From Coprinopsis marcescibilis (taxonomy: Eukaryota; Basidiomycota; Agaricomycetes; Agaricales; Psathyrellaceae): a stretch of 64,000 nt of DNA. The first letter of the stretch is position 1; the number at the start of each line of letters is the position of its first letter. Made by a program: the position numbers and the translations under genes. The stretch covers positions 1 through 64,000 of the forward strand of contig ML210269.1 in NCBI GenBank assembly GCA_004369085.1. Reading direction: 5' to 3'. The notes under the pieces were generated by a model. It saw only the letters and a list, made by a program, of their open reading frames with translations, was not told the DNA's origin and did not search any database. Shown here piece by piece: positions 34,884 through 45,309 of the stretch.

Positions 34884-35662
34884 TCATGCCTTGGCAACAG
34901 CCTTGCGCACGACATCTCTTCGCTGCTTCTTCTGGACGAGGACAGTGAATCGCTCAAAGTCGGTGAGAGCACGTCGCTTCTTGGTGGCTTCCCGCTTCTG
35001 CGCCCATGAAGACTTGTCCCACTTCTCGAGGAGGGCCTCCTTCTCTGATACCTTCTTGATGATGCCGGAACCAGCACCACGGGGGAGGCCAGTGAGCTTG
35101 AGGCCGGTGAGGGTGAGGTGCTTGAATGGGTAGGATTGGCGGGGTACGTCGGTGTTGGGGCCGTCGATGATTGCCTATGCCTATTGTCAGTCAAATCCCA
35201 AGGGAGAATGTGGTGAAGACATACTCGGTTCTGGTCGATGATTTCAGCAATCACGGCAATCCTGCCGGAGAAGGGGCCGTCATTGAGGAGGACGACTGAG
35301 CAATAATTTGATGAATTTTGAATCCCAATTTCCATATGACAGACTGCGTACCTCGGCCAACCTCGACGAAACGCGTGAAGTTTGTTGTAGCCTGGGCAGA
35401 AATAAGCATGTTAGTTCCCACCTCACGCGTTAACTCCAGCCGCATTGCAGTCGAACGGTTCTTAAATCCCACTCGCAGAACTTCTCCACTGGCAAATCCA
35501 TCCACATAATCCAACCACCAAGCCTGACCTATCCGAACGTCATCCATCACCAAGTCGGCCAATCCATCCCAATCCACTTGATTTTCTGCGAGTTTTTGGG
35601 CGCGAATCGTTCGATACGAGCATAGTAACGGCCTGGAAAAGGATTTCAATGCTTACAGACAT
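34884..35662 (-). CDS. RPL14: 60S ribosomal protein eL14
   Basis: Four exons (35657-35662, 35352-35391, 35225-35295, 34884-35174) give 135 residues, the usual fungal length. The first exon is only the two codons ATG TCT; splicing yields MSATTNFTRFVEVGRVVLLN, the expected N-terminus, then GPFSGRIAVIAEIIDQNRAI, DGPNTDVPRQSYPFKHLTLT, LPRGAGSGI, KWDKSSWAQKREATKKRRALTDFERF and the end QKKQRRDVVRKAVAKA. It is a component of the large ribosomal subunit and certainly essential. The first intron is 265 bp, much longer than others in the window and open in frame. The frame also runs continuously upstream, but the short spliced start fits the family far better. Confidence 0.92.
35392..35656 (-). other. 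long first intron of eL14
   Basis: 265 bp with a GTAAGC donor and GCCCAG acceptor, directly after a two-codon exon. It has no stop in the downstream frame and no clear box C/D or H/ACA snoRNA pattern that I could find. Long first introns of ribosomal protein genes often carry regulatory sequence. Confidence 0.6.
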
Positions 35663-36640
35663 CGTATCTTGCTGGAGGGGCGGTCTGGTGGGGTCTTGCG
35701 GGCGTTGCGTGTACTGTTGATGCAAGTGGCTGAGAATTTCGGTCCGATTGGTCTTGTTTGTCTCAAAAGCTTCCGCCTTCCCGATGAAGGTTTGATGGCG
35801 CTTAGATCAATCCCGCCCCTTGGGCGCTCCGTCTGGGGACGCACGACTCGCACTGTACAGAAACGTTACAAGATGTCCATGAGATATCCCTTCGTTGTGC
35901 AGCTCTTAGCCTCTTTTATGTCACCATTTTCTGAACCAATATGCGAGACCCGCCATGGTAGTTTCTAGTGCAAATAGCCCTTGTGAAGAAAATACACTGA
36001 GATGAAGATATACATTGTCATCAGTAAATGACGACGCCCGCTTACATTCCCTTGTTGTTATTGTGAAAATTTATAATGATTACGTTGCCTTACAAGGCTT
36101 TATCCGTCGCCATCAGGCTTGGCAATATTTGCAAGGCTATCGAAGATTATAATGCCTTAGAAAGTCTTGGGCAGTCTTACAAAGTGGAAAAACATCAGAC
36201 GGTTCAGACGGCGAGCAGTCGGATGTTCGGTACATGTTGGGCCAGTACCGAAAATCCAAAGCTGCGTTAAAACTTACTATCGATACTCCCACAGTCATGA
36301 GGTATGCATAGAGCACGAAAAGAGAAGGACCAATTCCAGTTATTTACGTGGTGTATTCCCGGGGCGGTGAACAGAGCAAAAGCGAAAGCAGGGACGAGAG
36401 AAGATGTCGATACTAATGTAACCTTCGACTCGGATATTCCTTGGAATGGATTTGCGAACAATGAGCAACATTTTGAATAATACCAGAGGGAGGGCAACAA
36501 GAGGGTAAGAAAAAATAAATCAAATATGGAAAAATAAACGGTATATAGACCTTCGAAATCTCACGAATTATTGGCTAACCTCGACAAATGAAGACCACAA
36601 CTTGCTTTTGGCGGGCAGGTCGTGATTTCTTCTCGTCCGC
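35663..36640. other. eL14 upstream region, otherwise no supported gene
   Basis: It should contain the eL14 promoter. Open frames seen here on the plus strand overlap it and have no support. Confidence 0.45.
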
Positions 36641-36647
36641 CGCGCTC

Positions 36648-37238
36648 TCATCCACCGCGCCCTTGTCCACCACGCCCTTGTCCACCGCGCCCTTGTCCAC
36701 CACGCCCTTGTCCACCGCGCCCTTGTCCACCGCGCCCTTGTCCACCTCGCTCTCGTCCACTACCGCGTCCACTTTCGCCACCAGGTCGTCTGGCTTCATT
36801 GCCTCCTCCCCGGGACGGACCAGCAGCTGGAAGGACAGCCCCACCTCCAATACATGGGATATTGTCGCGCTCTGTCTCTGCCCCTCCCTTGCCGTCGATG
36901 GATTCTTCGGCCGAGTTGATGGATCGTCCTCCGCACTCTCCACATCCCTCACCTCCCGCTTGAGGCCTTGCCGCACCTTGAAGCAAGGTGGAACGTCCGA
37001 ATGGTGGCGTTTCCACTTCTTCTACCCCCACCCCGCCCTCCTCGTTCTCCACCTCCACCCCGTCCTCCTCGTTCTTCACCTCCACTTCGCCCCCTTGGTC
37101 GCCGCCGGCTTCTTCGCTCGGGTCGAAACATCCCGTCGTGAGATTCAACCAAGACGGTCTTGGTTTGCGCCAGTCATAGTTGCCGCCGTTCCAATACACA
37201 TAGGGATTTCCTCGTCGCGGCAGGTGAAAGGTGACCAT
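36648..37238 (-). CDS. RGG-rich hypothetical protein with minisatellite
   Basis: An ATG frame of 196 residues: MVTFHLPRRGNPYVYWNGGNYDW near the start, an acidic Glu/Gly-rich middle (KNEEDGVEVENEEGGVGVEE), and a C-terminal RG-rich stretch with repeated GGQGR units like the RGG boxes of RNA-binding proteins. The repeat is a 15-nt minisatellite that is open in more than one frame (an alternative frame reads VDKGA repeats), so the coding frame is an inference from the ATG and composition. No known domain is seen. Confidence 0.35.
   Translation of the reverse strand: MVTFHLPRRGNPYVYWNGGNYDWRKPRPSWLNLTTGCFDPSEEAGGDQGGEVEVKNEEDGVEVENEEGGVGVEEVETPPFGRSTLLQGAARPQAGGEGCGECGGRSINSAEESIDGKGGAETERDNIPCIGGGAVLPAAGPSRGGGNEARRPGGESGRGSGRERGGQGRGGQGRGGQGRGGQGRGGQGRGGQGRGG
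36655..36750. repeat. 15-nt minisatellite (GCGCCCTTGTCCACC)n
   Basis: About six to seven tandem 15-nt units, differing mainly by GCG/ACG at the unit start. The length is a multiple of three, so copy-number change would not shift frame. Confidence 0.85.
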
Positions 37239-37249
37239 GCTGGTCCTTC

Positions 37250-37739
37250 GGTATACACCGTGCAGCTCTTGCCGAAATCCCCTAATTGTCAAGTGAGGGA
37301 CCAGATCCCGGCTCGAGGTGTGGTAGCGTGGGTTCCTGGCGAAGGTTTACCAAAAGAAGTGGCATAGATGATGGAATACTTGCACTAGGACCCAGATGAG
37401 ATCCTCCAGGTTCGTATCCCATTGTTGAAACCTTCGGCGAAGCCATTGATTGGTTCCCCGAGTGATAAATGAGTCAATCAACCTTTCTACACAAGATTTG
37501 AGCCAAAGAAACTGTGTTTTGGTCACAGGGTTGCTCCTGATTGCTAGCACCAGCATATCGATGAGGAAAGAGATGCGATGCGGGCCCGACGCGCAACGAT
37601 GACGACTTTGGCGACACTTTACCACGATGCCGCTCGTGACGAGCTGGACGCTGCGAGTGCGTGACAGCCCGTTGTGCTGCTCGTGACGGCGCTGCTGGTA
37701 CGCGATAAGCCGGTGGGTAGCTACCCATGACGAGCAATT
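37250..37739. other. no supported gene
   Basis: A minus frame with a plausible segment (WLKSCVERLIDSFITRG) is present around 37400-37530, possibly an upstream exon of the RGG-rich ORF, but splice phases were not resolved. Confidence 0.3.
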
Positions 37740-38240
37740 TGTGAGTAGGCCTTGAACTTGCTAGCCATAAGCAGGATGGGGGTGATAGCTAGGGCGTGAA
37801 GAGCTCGGTCGCGTCAGTCGTAGCTATTGATGAAGAGCAGTCTGTGGGTGGACCTTGAACTTGCGAGCGACTGCGACGTGCAGGATGAGGATGAGAACTA
37901 GGGGCTGGAGCTCGTTCGGGTCGATCGTAGCTATCGGGGAAGAGCAGTGTGTGGGTATGGGGGTGAACTTGCAACCAAATGCAACGTGCCCGATGGGGCT
38001 GAGAGCTGGAGGCTGGGGCTAGAGCTTGGTCTTGGTGAAGAACAGTGTTTGGGTGGACATTGAACTTGCGAGCTGTGACATGCAGGATGAGGCCGAGCTA
38101 CTAGAAAGGTCGGTTTGCGTCGATCATAGCTATTGGTGATGCAAAGTCTGTGGGTGGACCTTGAACTCGCGAGTGACTGCGACAGCAGGATGGGGGTGCG
38201 AGCTCGGGGATGGAAGACTCGATCGCGTTGTTCGATCATG
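37740..38240. repeat. degenerate ~100-bp tandem array, five units
   Basis: The motif TGTGGGTGGACCTTGAACTT with the following GCGAGCGACTGCGAC recurs at about 37751, 37853, 37962, 38059 and 38160, spaced roughly 95-110 bp. Each unit also carries CAGGATGRGG and GTCGATCGTAGCTAT blocks. Units have diverged by substitutions and indels. Confidence 0.75.
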
Positions 38241-38635
38241 TTGAAAAGTCTGGTCCCATTGGAAAGCGTGGTTGGTACCATAGTACTTGGATCGGTCGCT
38301 GTCTTGGCTTTAGCGGCTGGAGATTGGGCGGAGTCGTGATTTGGGCAGCTAGAGGACATGCTGCGCATCCTCCCTCCCATCGACTCACAGCAATTGACAC
38401 CTCGCACCCCAAGCAAATGTCTGCGATTCGTTGGGGCTGACAGGGTCAGCGATGTTTCGTTGCGCCAGGTAGCCGAATATTCGGCGAGTGTAGTGGGATT
38501 TCGAGGTCCCAGGTGATTGTTTGAGGGCGTTTCCCAAAAAGGAATTTTGATGCGCCGCAACTCGCGTCGGGGTCGGGTTCACCATTGCCGCAAGAGCTGA
38601 GGCGCGCGCCTCTGCTGCCGTGCACAATGCCAAAG

Positions 38636-39235
38636 TCAATTGCACAATTCCAGGGTGTCGGAGAGTGAAAAATCAGGTTTTCGCACTAGTTCCAGCAAGG
38701 TCTTAAACTCCTCCTCCAGCGACTTTGCATTTCTACATTCCAATACCAATTGGCCAGATGAAAGGAGATAGCGTTCGGAAATGGGGAGTCTGGGGAAGGC
38801 TGTGAAAATTCGTGTTGTCCGAATTGATGTGCTGCTCAGAGTAAGAAGTAGAATTTTGTAAAGCAGGCCGTGTATCCGCCACCAGCCTGAGGATACTGTC
38901 ACCGCTCTGGGATGAATCGTTGGAATCGTCTAGGTCTTCGTCCTGAACAAGTTGCTCATGATCCGAAATGGCATCAGATAGATCGAGGGAGAGTCATCTT
39001 CTGAGGTCGTCGTGTCTGGGGAATCTGAGGGAGGCTGTGGAATTTCTTGTTGTCCGTATCGATGAGCTGCTTCAGAAGTAGGTTCCTGTAAAGCGTGCAG
39101 CGTTTCCGCGACCAGGGTACTGTCACCCTGGGATGAATCATCGGAATCATCTCGGAGGCGTTCGTCAGGCAAGCTCCTTTCTGTTCCTCTCTTTTGCAGA
39201 TGCCCCATTTCCAAGCCATACCGCCCACCATCCAT
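38636..39235 (-). pseudogene. decayed Plavaka transposase N-terminal fragment
   Basis: Pieces in different frames match the N-terminal part of the Plavaka gene at 40.0-44.6 kb: LANWYWN in one frame, then NAKSLEEEFKTLLELVRKPDFSLSD in another, preceded by an acidic disordered region (PDERLRDDSDDSSQGD). The WYWN..G..KS...F..LL..PDF block is the family hallmark. Frameshifts occur, and nothing downstream of SLSD is preserved. Confidence 0.65.
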
Positions 39236-39390
39236 GCACCCCTGAGCCTAAAACCGACAGGATCTTGAAAAATATGGTGTGGACTCTATGATATTCCTAC
39301 AAGATGAGCAAAGCTGCAGGTTTCATTATCGAATCAATTGTTTACACTGTATTTGGGGTTGCGGTTAAACCTATAGTTTGAGAGAGGTAA

Positions 39391-39845
39391 ATTCATGGAG
39401 GGGTGCGTTTTCTTTAGCGGGCGTAGAAAGAGCAAGTCGGAACGTCCGAAAGCAAGGGCTGCGGCGGCAAGTCTGGCCCACAAGTTCGATACCAATGCAT
39501 GATGATGATGATACTTTGAATACCTGAGTAACGAATCGTGGAACCCATGTCACATGATTGTGAGATCCCGTTTTTCAACAATCACTACTGGCCACTGCGG
39601 CCCGGTTCATGGGAGGGTTGTATTTTCAAATTTAGCGGGCCTAGAAAGAGCAAGTTCAAGGAACTTCTAACAGGAAGGGCCCCGGCCGCCGCAAGTCTGG
39701 CCCACTTTAGCGATACCAATGATAATGATCATACTACTAATACAACGACGATACCACGATGGTCACCAATGAACCGTGGATTCCATGTGTGAGATCGCTT
39801 TTTTCAATGAGCATTAATAATATTGAAGCAGTCACTGCGGCCGGC
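39391..39845. repeat. two-copy direct repeat, about 216 bp
   Basis: Copy A starts near 39391 and copy B near 39607. Shared blocks, in order: TTCATGGRAGGG, TTTAGCGGGCSTAGAAAGAGC, GCAAGTCTGGCCCAC, GATACCAATG, a GAT/ATG-rich stretch, AACCGTGGAWCCATGT, TGAGATC and CACTGCGGCC. It sits just beyond the 3' end of the Plavaka transposase and may be part of the element's subterminal region. Confidence 0.7.
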
Positions 39846-40039
39846 CGATTAGTTGACAGGAAATTTCATTCGCTGAAACTTGACTGAAACGATCTTGAAT
39901 CCACGGACAACTTGCTAAATACACTCGTATGTAGTACAAACCAGAATAATCGTGTAACAAGGAACAAACAGAATTTATTGGGAACCTCTGTCGCAAGTTT
40001 TGTGTCAGAATCAAAGATCAAGTGCATACGACTCCTCGC

Positions 40040-43000
40040 TCAATCCTCATCATCAGATCCTGGGTAAGAGCTTGTGTCCGATTCCTCTGCATCGCTCACC
40101 ACCTCTTCATGGGTTAAGGGGCCCACCAAGGGACGGCTGGAGCGGACATCGTTGTCGAGACTGAGAGGTCGAGACTGAATATGCTTGCGAATGGCGACGT
40201 GACCTATTCCTTGGTTTGCTTCATATCGCATGAACATGTCTCGATCCACAAACCTAAGCCGAAAGGTTCAGTGTGCAAGCACAAACGACAAAAGCGGAAA
40301 CTCACTGATTCACGTAGAAACTTCTCCAGTCGGGCTTGCCGTTTGACCAGGAGAAGCTCATTTGATCTCCCTCTGGATGTCGCCCACCTGCAAAGCGCGG
40401 GATCAGATGTGCTGCCCGAATTACTCGCCGTGGGTCAAGAAACCCGAAGGCATCCTTCCTTGTGACAGGGATGAATCTAACTTGGACCAGTGAATTGGGA
40501 CGCAGGGACTGTTCATCGATCATGTACCATCTGACCCAGAGGTAATCCAGGCGATGGCGGTCATAGCATCGTGCTCCATCCTGTAGTTGACCGACGAACG
40601 AGACTTCAGAATGAAATATCCCGATGACATGTCCGTATTTGGACATGTGTTTGCTCTGGCCCGTTTTGTACCCTTCGTCGATGACCATGATGTTGGACCG
40701 CGGAGTGTCGAGATGTAAGACGTCTGCTTCCCGCCTAATGTCGTATGTGGTGTACTTTACTTGCATGATTTTGTGCGTATATATCCTGTTGTGCTGGAGT
40801 ACGACGTTGTGCCACGATTTGTCGTCCTGGTTGATCTCGCGAGAGCCGCAGTAGAGCTCAGGAGCCAACAATTTCTGAACTCGTGGGAGAAGATGAGTCT
40901 TGAGCTTTGAAATGAAGTCCTGAGGATTAAATGTGGACGTTCAAAGCAAAGTCGATGGGTAGAAATCATACAGCAACTTACGACTAATGCAGGGTTCTGG
41001 ATCGCATCAGGTTTGTTGGTAAAGTCCTCGTTCAAATCCTGATGACTTTTGCTTGTTCCGATGTTGTATCGCGTGGAGGACTGTGCGGTCCACCCTGGAG
41101 AGCACTCGGTTCTGAGAGCTTTTTGTAGTATCGCTTCTTCTGAATCCACATTGACTTTGATACGCCTCAGCCGGGCGCGTCTTCGTTCGACACCGGCAAT
41201 CTGTGGCCTGAATCTCCTTCTGTCAGTCCGCTTAAACCATGTTTTAGGGCTCCTATGGAGAAGCTCTCCCTATCAAACGTGAGTTACGGCCCTTGAATTG
41301 GGGTTCGAAAGACACTGACTACTTCTGGCGTAAAGGAATCAGTTGTTCCGTATCGCCTGATGTTTGAAACATAGTGGCCCAATGCGTGGTATTTGTAGGT
41401 CGATATATTCAACTGTTTTGGACGTCGAGATTTCCCCTTAGCGGTAGTAGCTGGCATCTCCTCGGAGCTTCCTTGAACTTGTTCCTGGACGAGGCCGTCC
41501 TCCGAGGTCCAATTCTTCGCATTTCGGCGGGCTCTTGCCTGAGCTTCTTTTGGAAGTTCGACGGTGTTGATGTTGTCGCAAGTATCTTTTTTGAATGTCC
41601 GAAACTGCGAGCTCAGGAGGATCGTGGTTTCTTCTAGCATCTGTAATGTGAGTTCATGGTGTAGGCGAAGCTTGGCCAATGCATGCCATCGACAAAGAAA
41701 AAACAACAGTGCCATGACTATCTCGTCGTGTGGGTCACCCATCAACGCTTTGAACACTGGAATGGAGCACTGACCAACAATTCAGGTCTGACATACAACA
41801 ACTATATATTGTGAATTACTTACCTGAAGTAAGTCCTCATAATCTCTGGCTGCCTTGCGTTTCATTTCAGAAGCATTGTCTGAAAATTGTCGGATTGTCG
41901 ACTCGCCAAATGGTGGGACTTGACGGAATCTTAAATTATGATAAGCACCTTCAAGCTTCCCCTGGCGAGTACTAGTAGCTCTTACCGCTCATCGAGTTCC
42001 GCTGTAGGGTTTTGGCCTTCCTTCAACGCCAATAGAAGACGCAAAAGGTGTTTAAAGGTATTCTTCCACACACCGAGTTCAAACTCGTGGAGAAGATCAA
42101 CGACCAAGCAAGGGAAAATATCGAAATCAAGTTTCTTTAGTCGATGGTGGAAGGAGTTCTGTTGATAGGGAATATGTGAGAACTCTGTAAGACACAGAGG
42201 AATCACATGTGACATTCGTTACCTGGATTGGTAACATGGACCGTGTTTCAAGATGGCCGCCAACTTTATCTCCGGTCACAGCATACCCTGCCTTCACGTT
42301 GCCCAGTGCCTTTGTAAGCATCTTCTGATGGTGCTTATCATGAAGTCTTGGATTCTCGCGCCGAAACTCGATGTCTTTGGGGGTTCCCATGTTGTGAAGC
42401 TCGGTTTTAGGGGTCAGACATTGGATACAGGGATACTTGCCACCCTGCTTGATAAGCGCGATCATAACCCTAACCGGGAGGGATAAAAATCGCAGTGGTC
42501 AGAATGCAACGCCCGGGAACTCCAAGGGAAAGGGATACATACTTTTCTGGGTAGTCAGCAGAATAGGTGAAGATTCTGGGATAGAAGCGGCGTTCAATGT
42601 TGTCATGACATACCAGGATGATACCGTCGGTCATTGCCCTGACCAGGTCATCATCGAGAAGTAATGCCCATTGGGCCTGAAACATTTCTCGAGAGCAATG
42701 CGTTATGAGCTCGGCTGGGGGAAGCTTCCCTCCACCCCGACGTCGTAGGTAGTCCTTAAAGTCGTCCGCAAGCTAAGGAAATAAATTAAGTTATGCAAAG
42801 ACCAAACCAAACAACAACAACTGCTCACAGAGTCGAAATAGGCAACGTGCTCACCAAGATGAAGGTTTGGTTTTGCGCGTCTGTACTTGGACTCGTTACC
42901 AAAGAACATGTAACAAGGCCACAGTTTAGAGGGACCGAAGTCTGTCAACTTTGTAGCATCAGACCAGAACATCAACGATGCAATGACGCGTTCGCGGTTG

Positions 43001-44596
43001 CAGCCAGGTACAGGGGGGGATGATTGTAGCGCGTGGTGAGCTTCCATAAAGGCCTCGGAGGTATACAGCTCGCCATGGATGCGGAGGGGCGGGATAGCCA
43101 TGTTCTCTTGGGTTTGAGCCCACTCCATATAATAAGGTTGGTAATGAAAGCGAGGTCCGTCTATCGTACTTCGAACCTTGTCCCGAAGGATCTCGAGTAT
43201 GCTGCGGTGGTGAAGGGTCCCAACGGTCCTGCGCTCGATCCCCGCACCATTCATCGCCTTGTGGAATGGGACTGGAATGGATACATGGGTCGTTCTCCAG
43301 CCCGCGTCATCCATCCATTCGTCGGTGTCTTCATCCTCAGCCTCAGCCTCAGCCTCAGCCTCCTGTTCGTTCGCCCCTGCCTCAACCGTGGCACTCGAAT
43401 ACTTCCCCAATGCGGAGATGATTCTAGCATAGTCTGCCACCAGTGCGTCAGAGAGAGAAATCCGGCTTTCGTAGCAGTTCCAGCAAATCCTTGAACTCCT
43501 TCAGGGACTTTTCGTTGCCCCCATTCCAGTACCAATTGGCGAGGCGAAAAGAGCTGACATTTGGGAATGGCTTTAGATGGGTTGTAGTTGACTCGTATGC
43601 ATGATCTGGGCACGGAGAAGGGCTTGGAACCGGCTGTTCTTCTGATTGCTGAGAAACTGATTGTGAATTCGGAAAAATGCCCTGCAAAGTGGGCGAAGTA
43701 CCCTTGTCGTGAGTGCCGCCGCATGCTTCGTTGGAGTTGTCCACGTCACGTTCCTGAACAAGCTGGTCGGGATCCCGAGTGGGAATCTCCCTCGCAAAGA
43801 AACATCGGCGCAGCCCGAACTTGTTCTTTCTAGAAGCCCACCACTTCAAAGGCTTGCTGTCTCGAGAGGAAGAGCAGCTACCTGAAGCTATATCCCGCAA
43901 ATGAGCATGAATTTGACTCAATAAACACCCCAAACATACCCAGATTGGTCTCGTTCGAGGAACCAGGAGACTCTGTGAGGTTCATCTTAGTGAATACTAA
44001 TCAAGTTACAGGCCTGGCTAACGACCTCACCTGATTGAACTTCAACACCATCGTTCAAGGACCTCAAAGGTTCTGGTTCATCTTCCTCGGAAGGGGCGAG
44101 GTCTTCCATCCCATTTTCCCGGTACCTTGAGGGAAGCTTCTTATTTCTATTTGACTTTCGCTGGGATATTGCTCGATCATCAATGAGCTCCTCACCCGCT
44201 TCTGGATCTGCCAGTTCAAGTCCTCCAACTTCCGCCACAGGTTCGGCATCAGGTGCCTATTAGCGGTGATAAACACCAGCAAGGAGTGGTGACTGCAAGA
44301 AAGAGACGGACCTGTTCAGCCGGGAAATGAGCTTCGTCAAGTCTCGGAGCTCCGATTGGTGGCCCATTCCTTCTATTTCCAAATTTTATTTGTTTTTTTG
44401 CGCACGCCTCCCACACTTCCTTACTTTGGCCCAATAACTCTGATAACGACCGTTTACTTCTGATACAACTCGATCTTTGATGATTGTCAAGCTGGCGAGA
44501 ATTGTTGTAAGAGGTTCCGCAGGATTTGCATACAAATGCCGAAGAAATGTTGCTTAGAGATAACGCCAGACGGTTCAGCTGGGACTCTCTAGGCAT
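40040..44596 (-). CDS. Plavaka (KDZ-type) transposase, one frameshift
   Basis: A long multi-exon DNA-transposon transposase read from ATG 44594-44596 to TGA 40040-40042. The N-terminus has a C2H2-like finger (CKSCGTSYNNSRQLDNH), then disordered acidic sequence, the hallmark block FRLANWYWNGGNEKSLKEF, YMEWAQTQ, LMFWSDATKLTDFGPSKLWP, AYFDS, a long exon with ALLLDDDLVRAMTDGIILVC and YSADYPEK, YPCIQCLTPKTEL, FDIFPCLVVDLLHEFELGVW, a segment with IPVFKALMGDPHDEIV and LCRWHALAKLRLH, and near the end VKYTTYDIRREADVLHL, GHVIGIFHSEV and YLWVRWY. These match the Plavaka group of KDZ transposases in agaricomycetes. The only clear lesion is in a CT run at 43450-43458, where KPDFSL runs into TGA but continues as SDALVADYARII two bases out of phase. 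Without it the gene appears complete. Confidence 0.85.
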
Positions 44597-45300
44597 GGAT
44601 GATCCTTTCGGTGGATTAGTCGCAGGTTGGGTCACTCAAGGGCCTTCATTGAACTCACAAGGATTCGGAGTTAGGTCTTCGCGATTGGATTTTTGCCGTA
44701 CCTTGCGAATTAAGACTGGGAGTCGATGATGGTTGAGTGACTGTGCTGTTTTCGAAGTTGGGGGGGGGCTGGTTCCCAGCGACTGTGGCAATTTGGGCCG
44801 ATTTACTAACGTTGAACATGCACTGTAAAAGGGCAGTGTGTAGTGCTCTCAGGACTGGAAGGCAGTACAAAGTTCGAACAGAGTCCGAGTTGGGGTTGCA
44901 ACCGAAGGCCGTCGTCTGGCCAACACTGTAACCCCTGATGTTCGAGTCTCGGTTGAGATCATGCGTGGCACTCGACTTCTTGGCCAAGTCGTCGGCAGTG
45001 TACTCCTGCTGCTACAACCCATGGTGCACTTAGTATTGGACAGTTATTTGGTGCTTTCCTGACCAAACTCTCCTGGATGATCTCGTTGTTGAAAAGGAAG
45101 AAGGGTTTTTGGTTTGAATTTGCATGTACAGAGGGAGTCAGAGAATATAGGGAGCTAGTATGTATGTACATCCGATAACGGTTTCGTAACTGTGAATCAC
45201 CAGAAGCTGGCAATAACAGGAGCATGAAGAAATGAGGTACTTGTACCGACGTGACTATGATTAAATGTGAATCCAATAAGACAAGACATGTAGAGACAAT
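44597..45300. other. upstream region of the Plavaka gene
   Basis: No supported gene. A G-rich run (nine G at 44761-44769) is present. The 5' terminal inverted repeat of the transposon should lie here or further upstream, but I could not match it to a partner. Confidence 0.4.
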
Positions 45301-45309
45301 AGCAATTCA

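Noticed and set aside
35251..35649. 132-codon minus frame overlapping eL14 exon 2 and intron 1
   Set aside because: It is the readthrough of the unspliced eL14 first intron; the spliced start gives the conserved eL14 N-terminus.
36575..36976. VDKGA-repeat frame as the true coding frame of the minisatellite
   Set aside because: It lacks an ATG start and a plausible non-repeat domain, while the RGG frame has an ATG and typical composition. Not fully excluded.
37931..38560. 209-codon minus-strand frame
   Set aside because: It runs through the degenerate ~100-bp tandem array and its sequence reflects that repeat.
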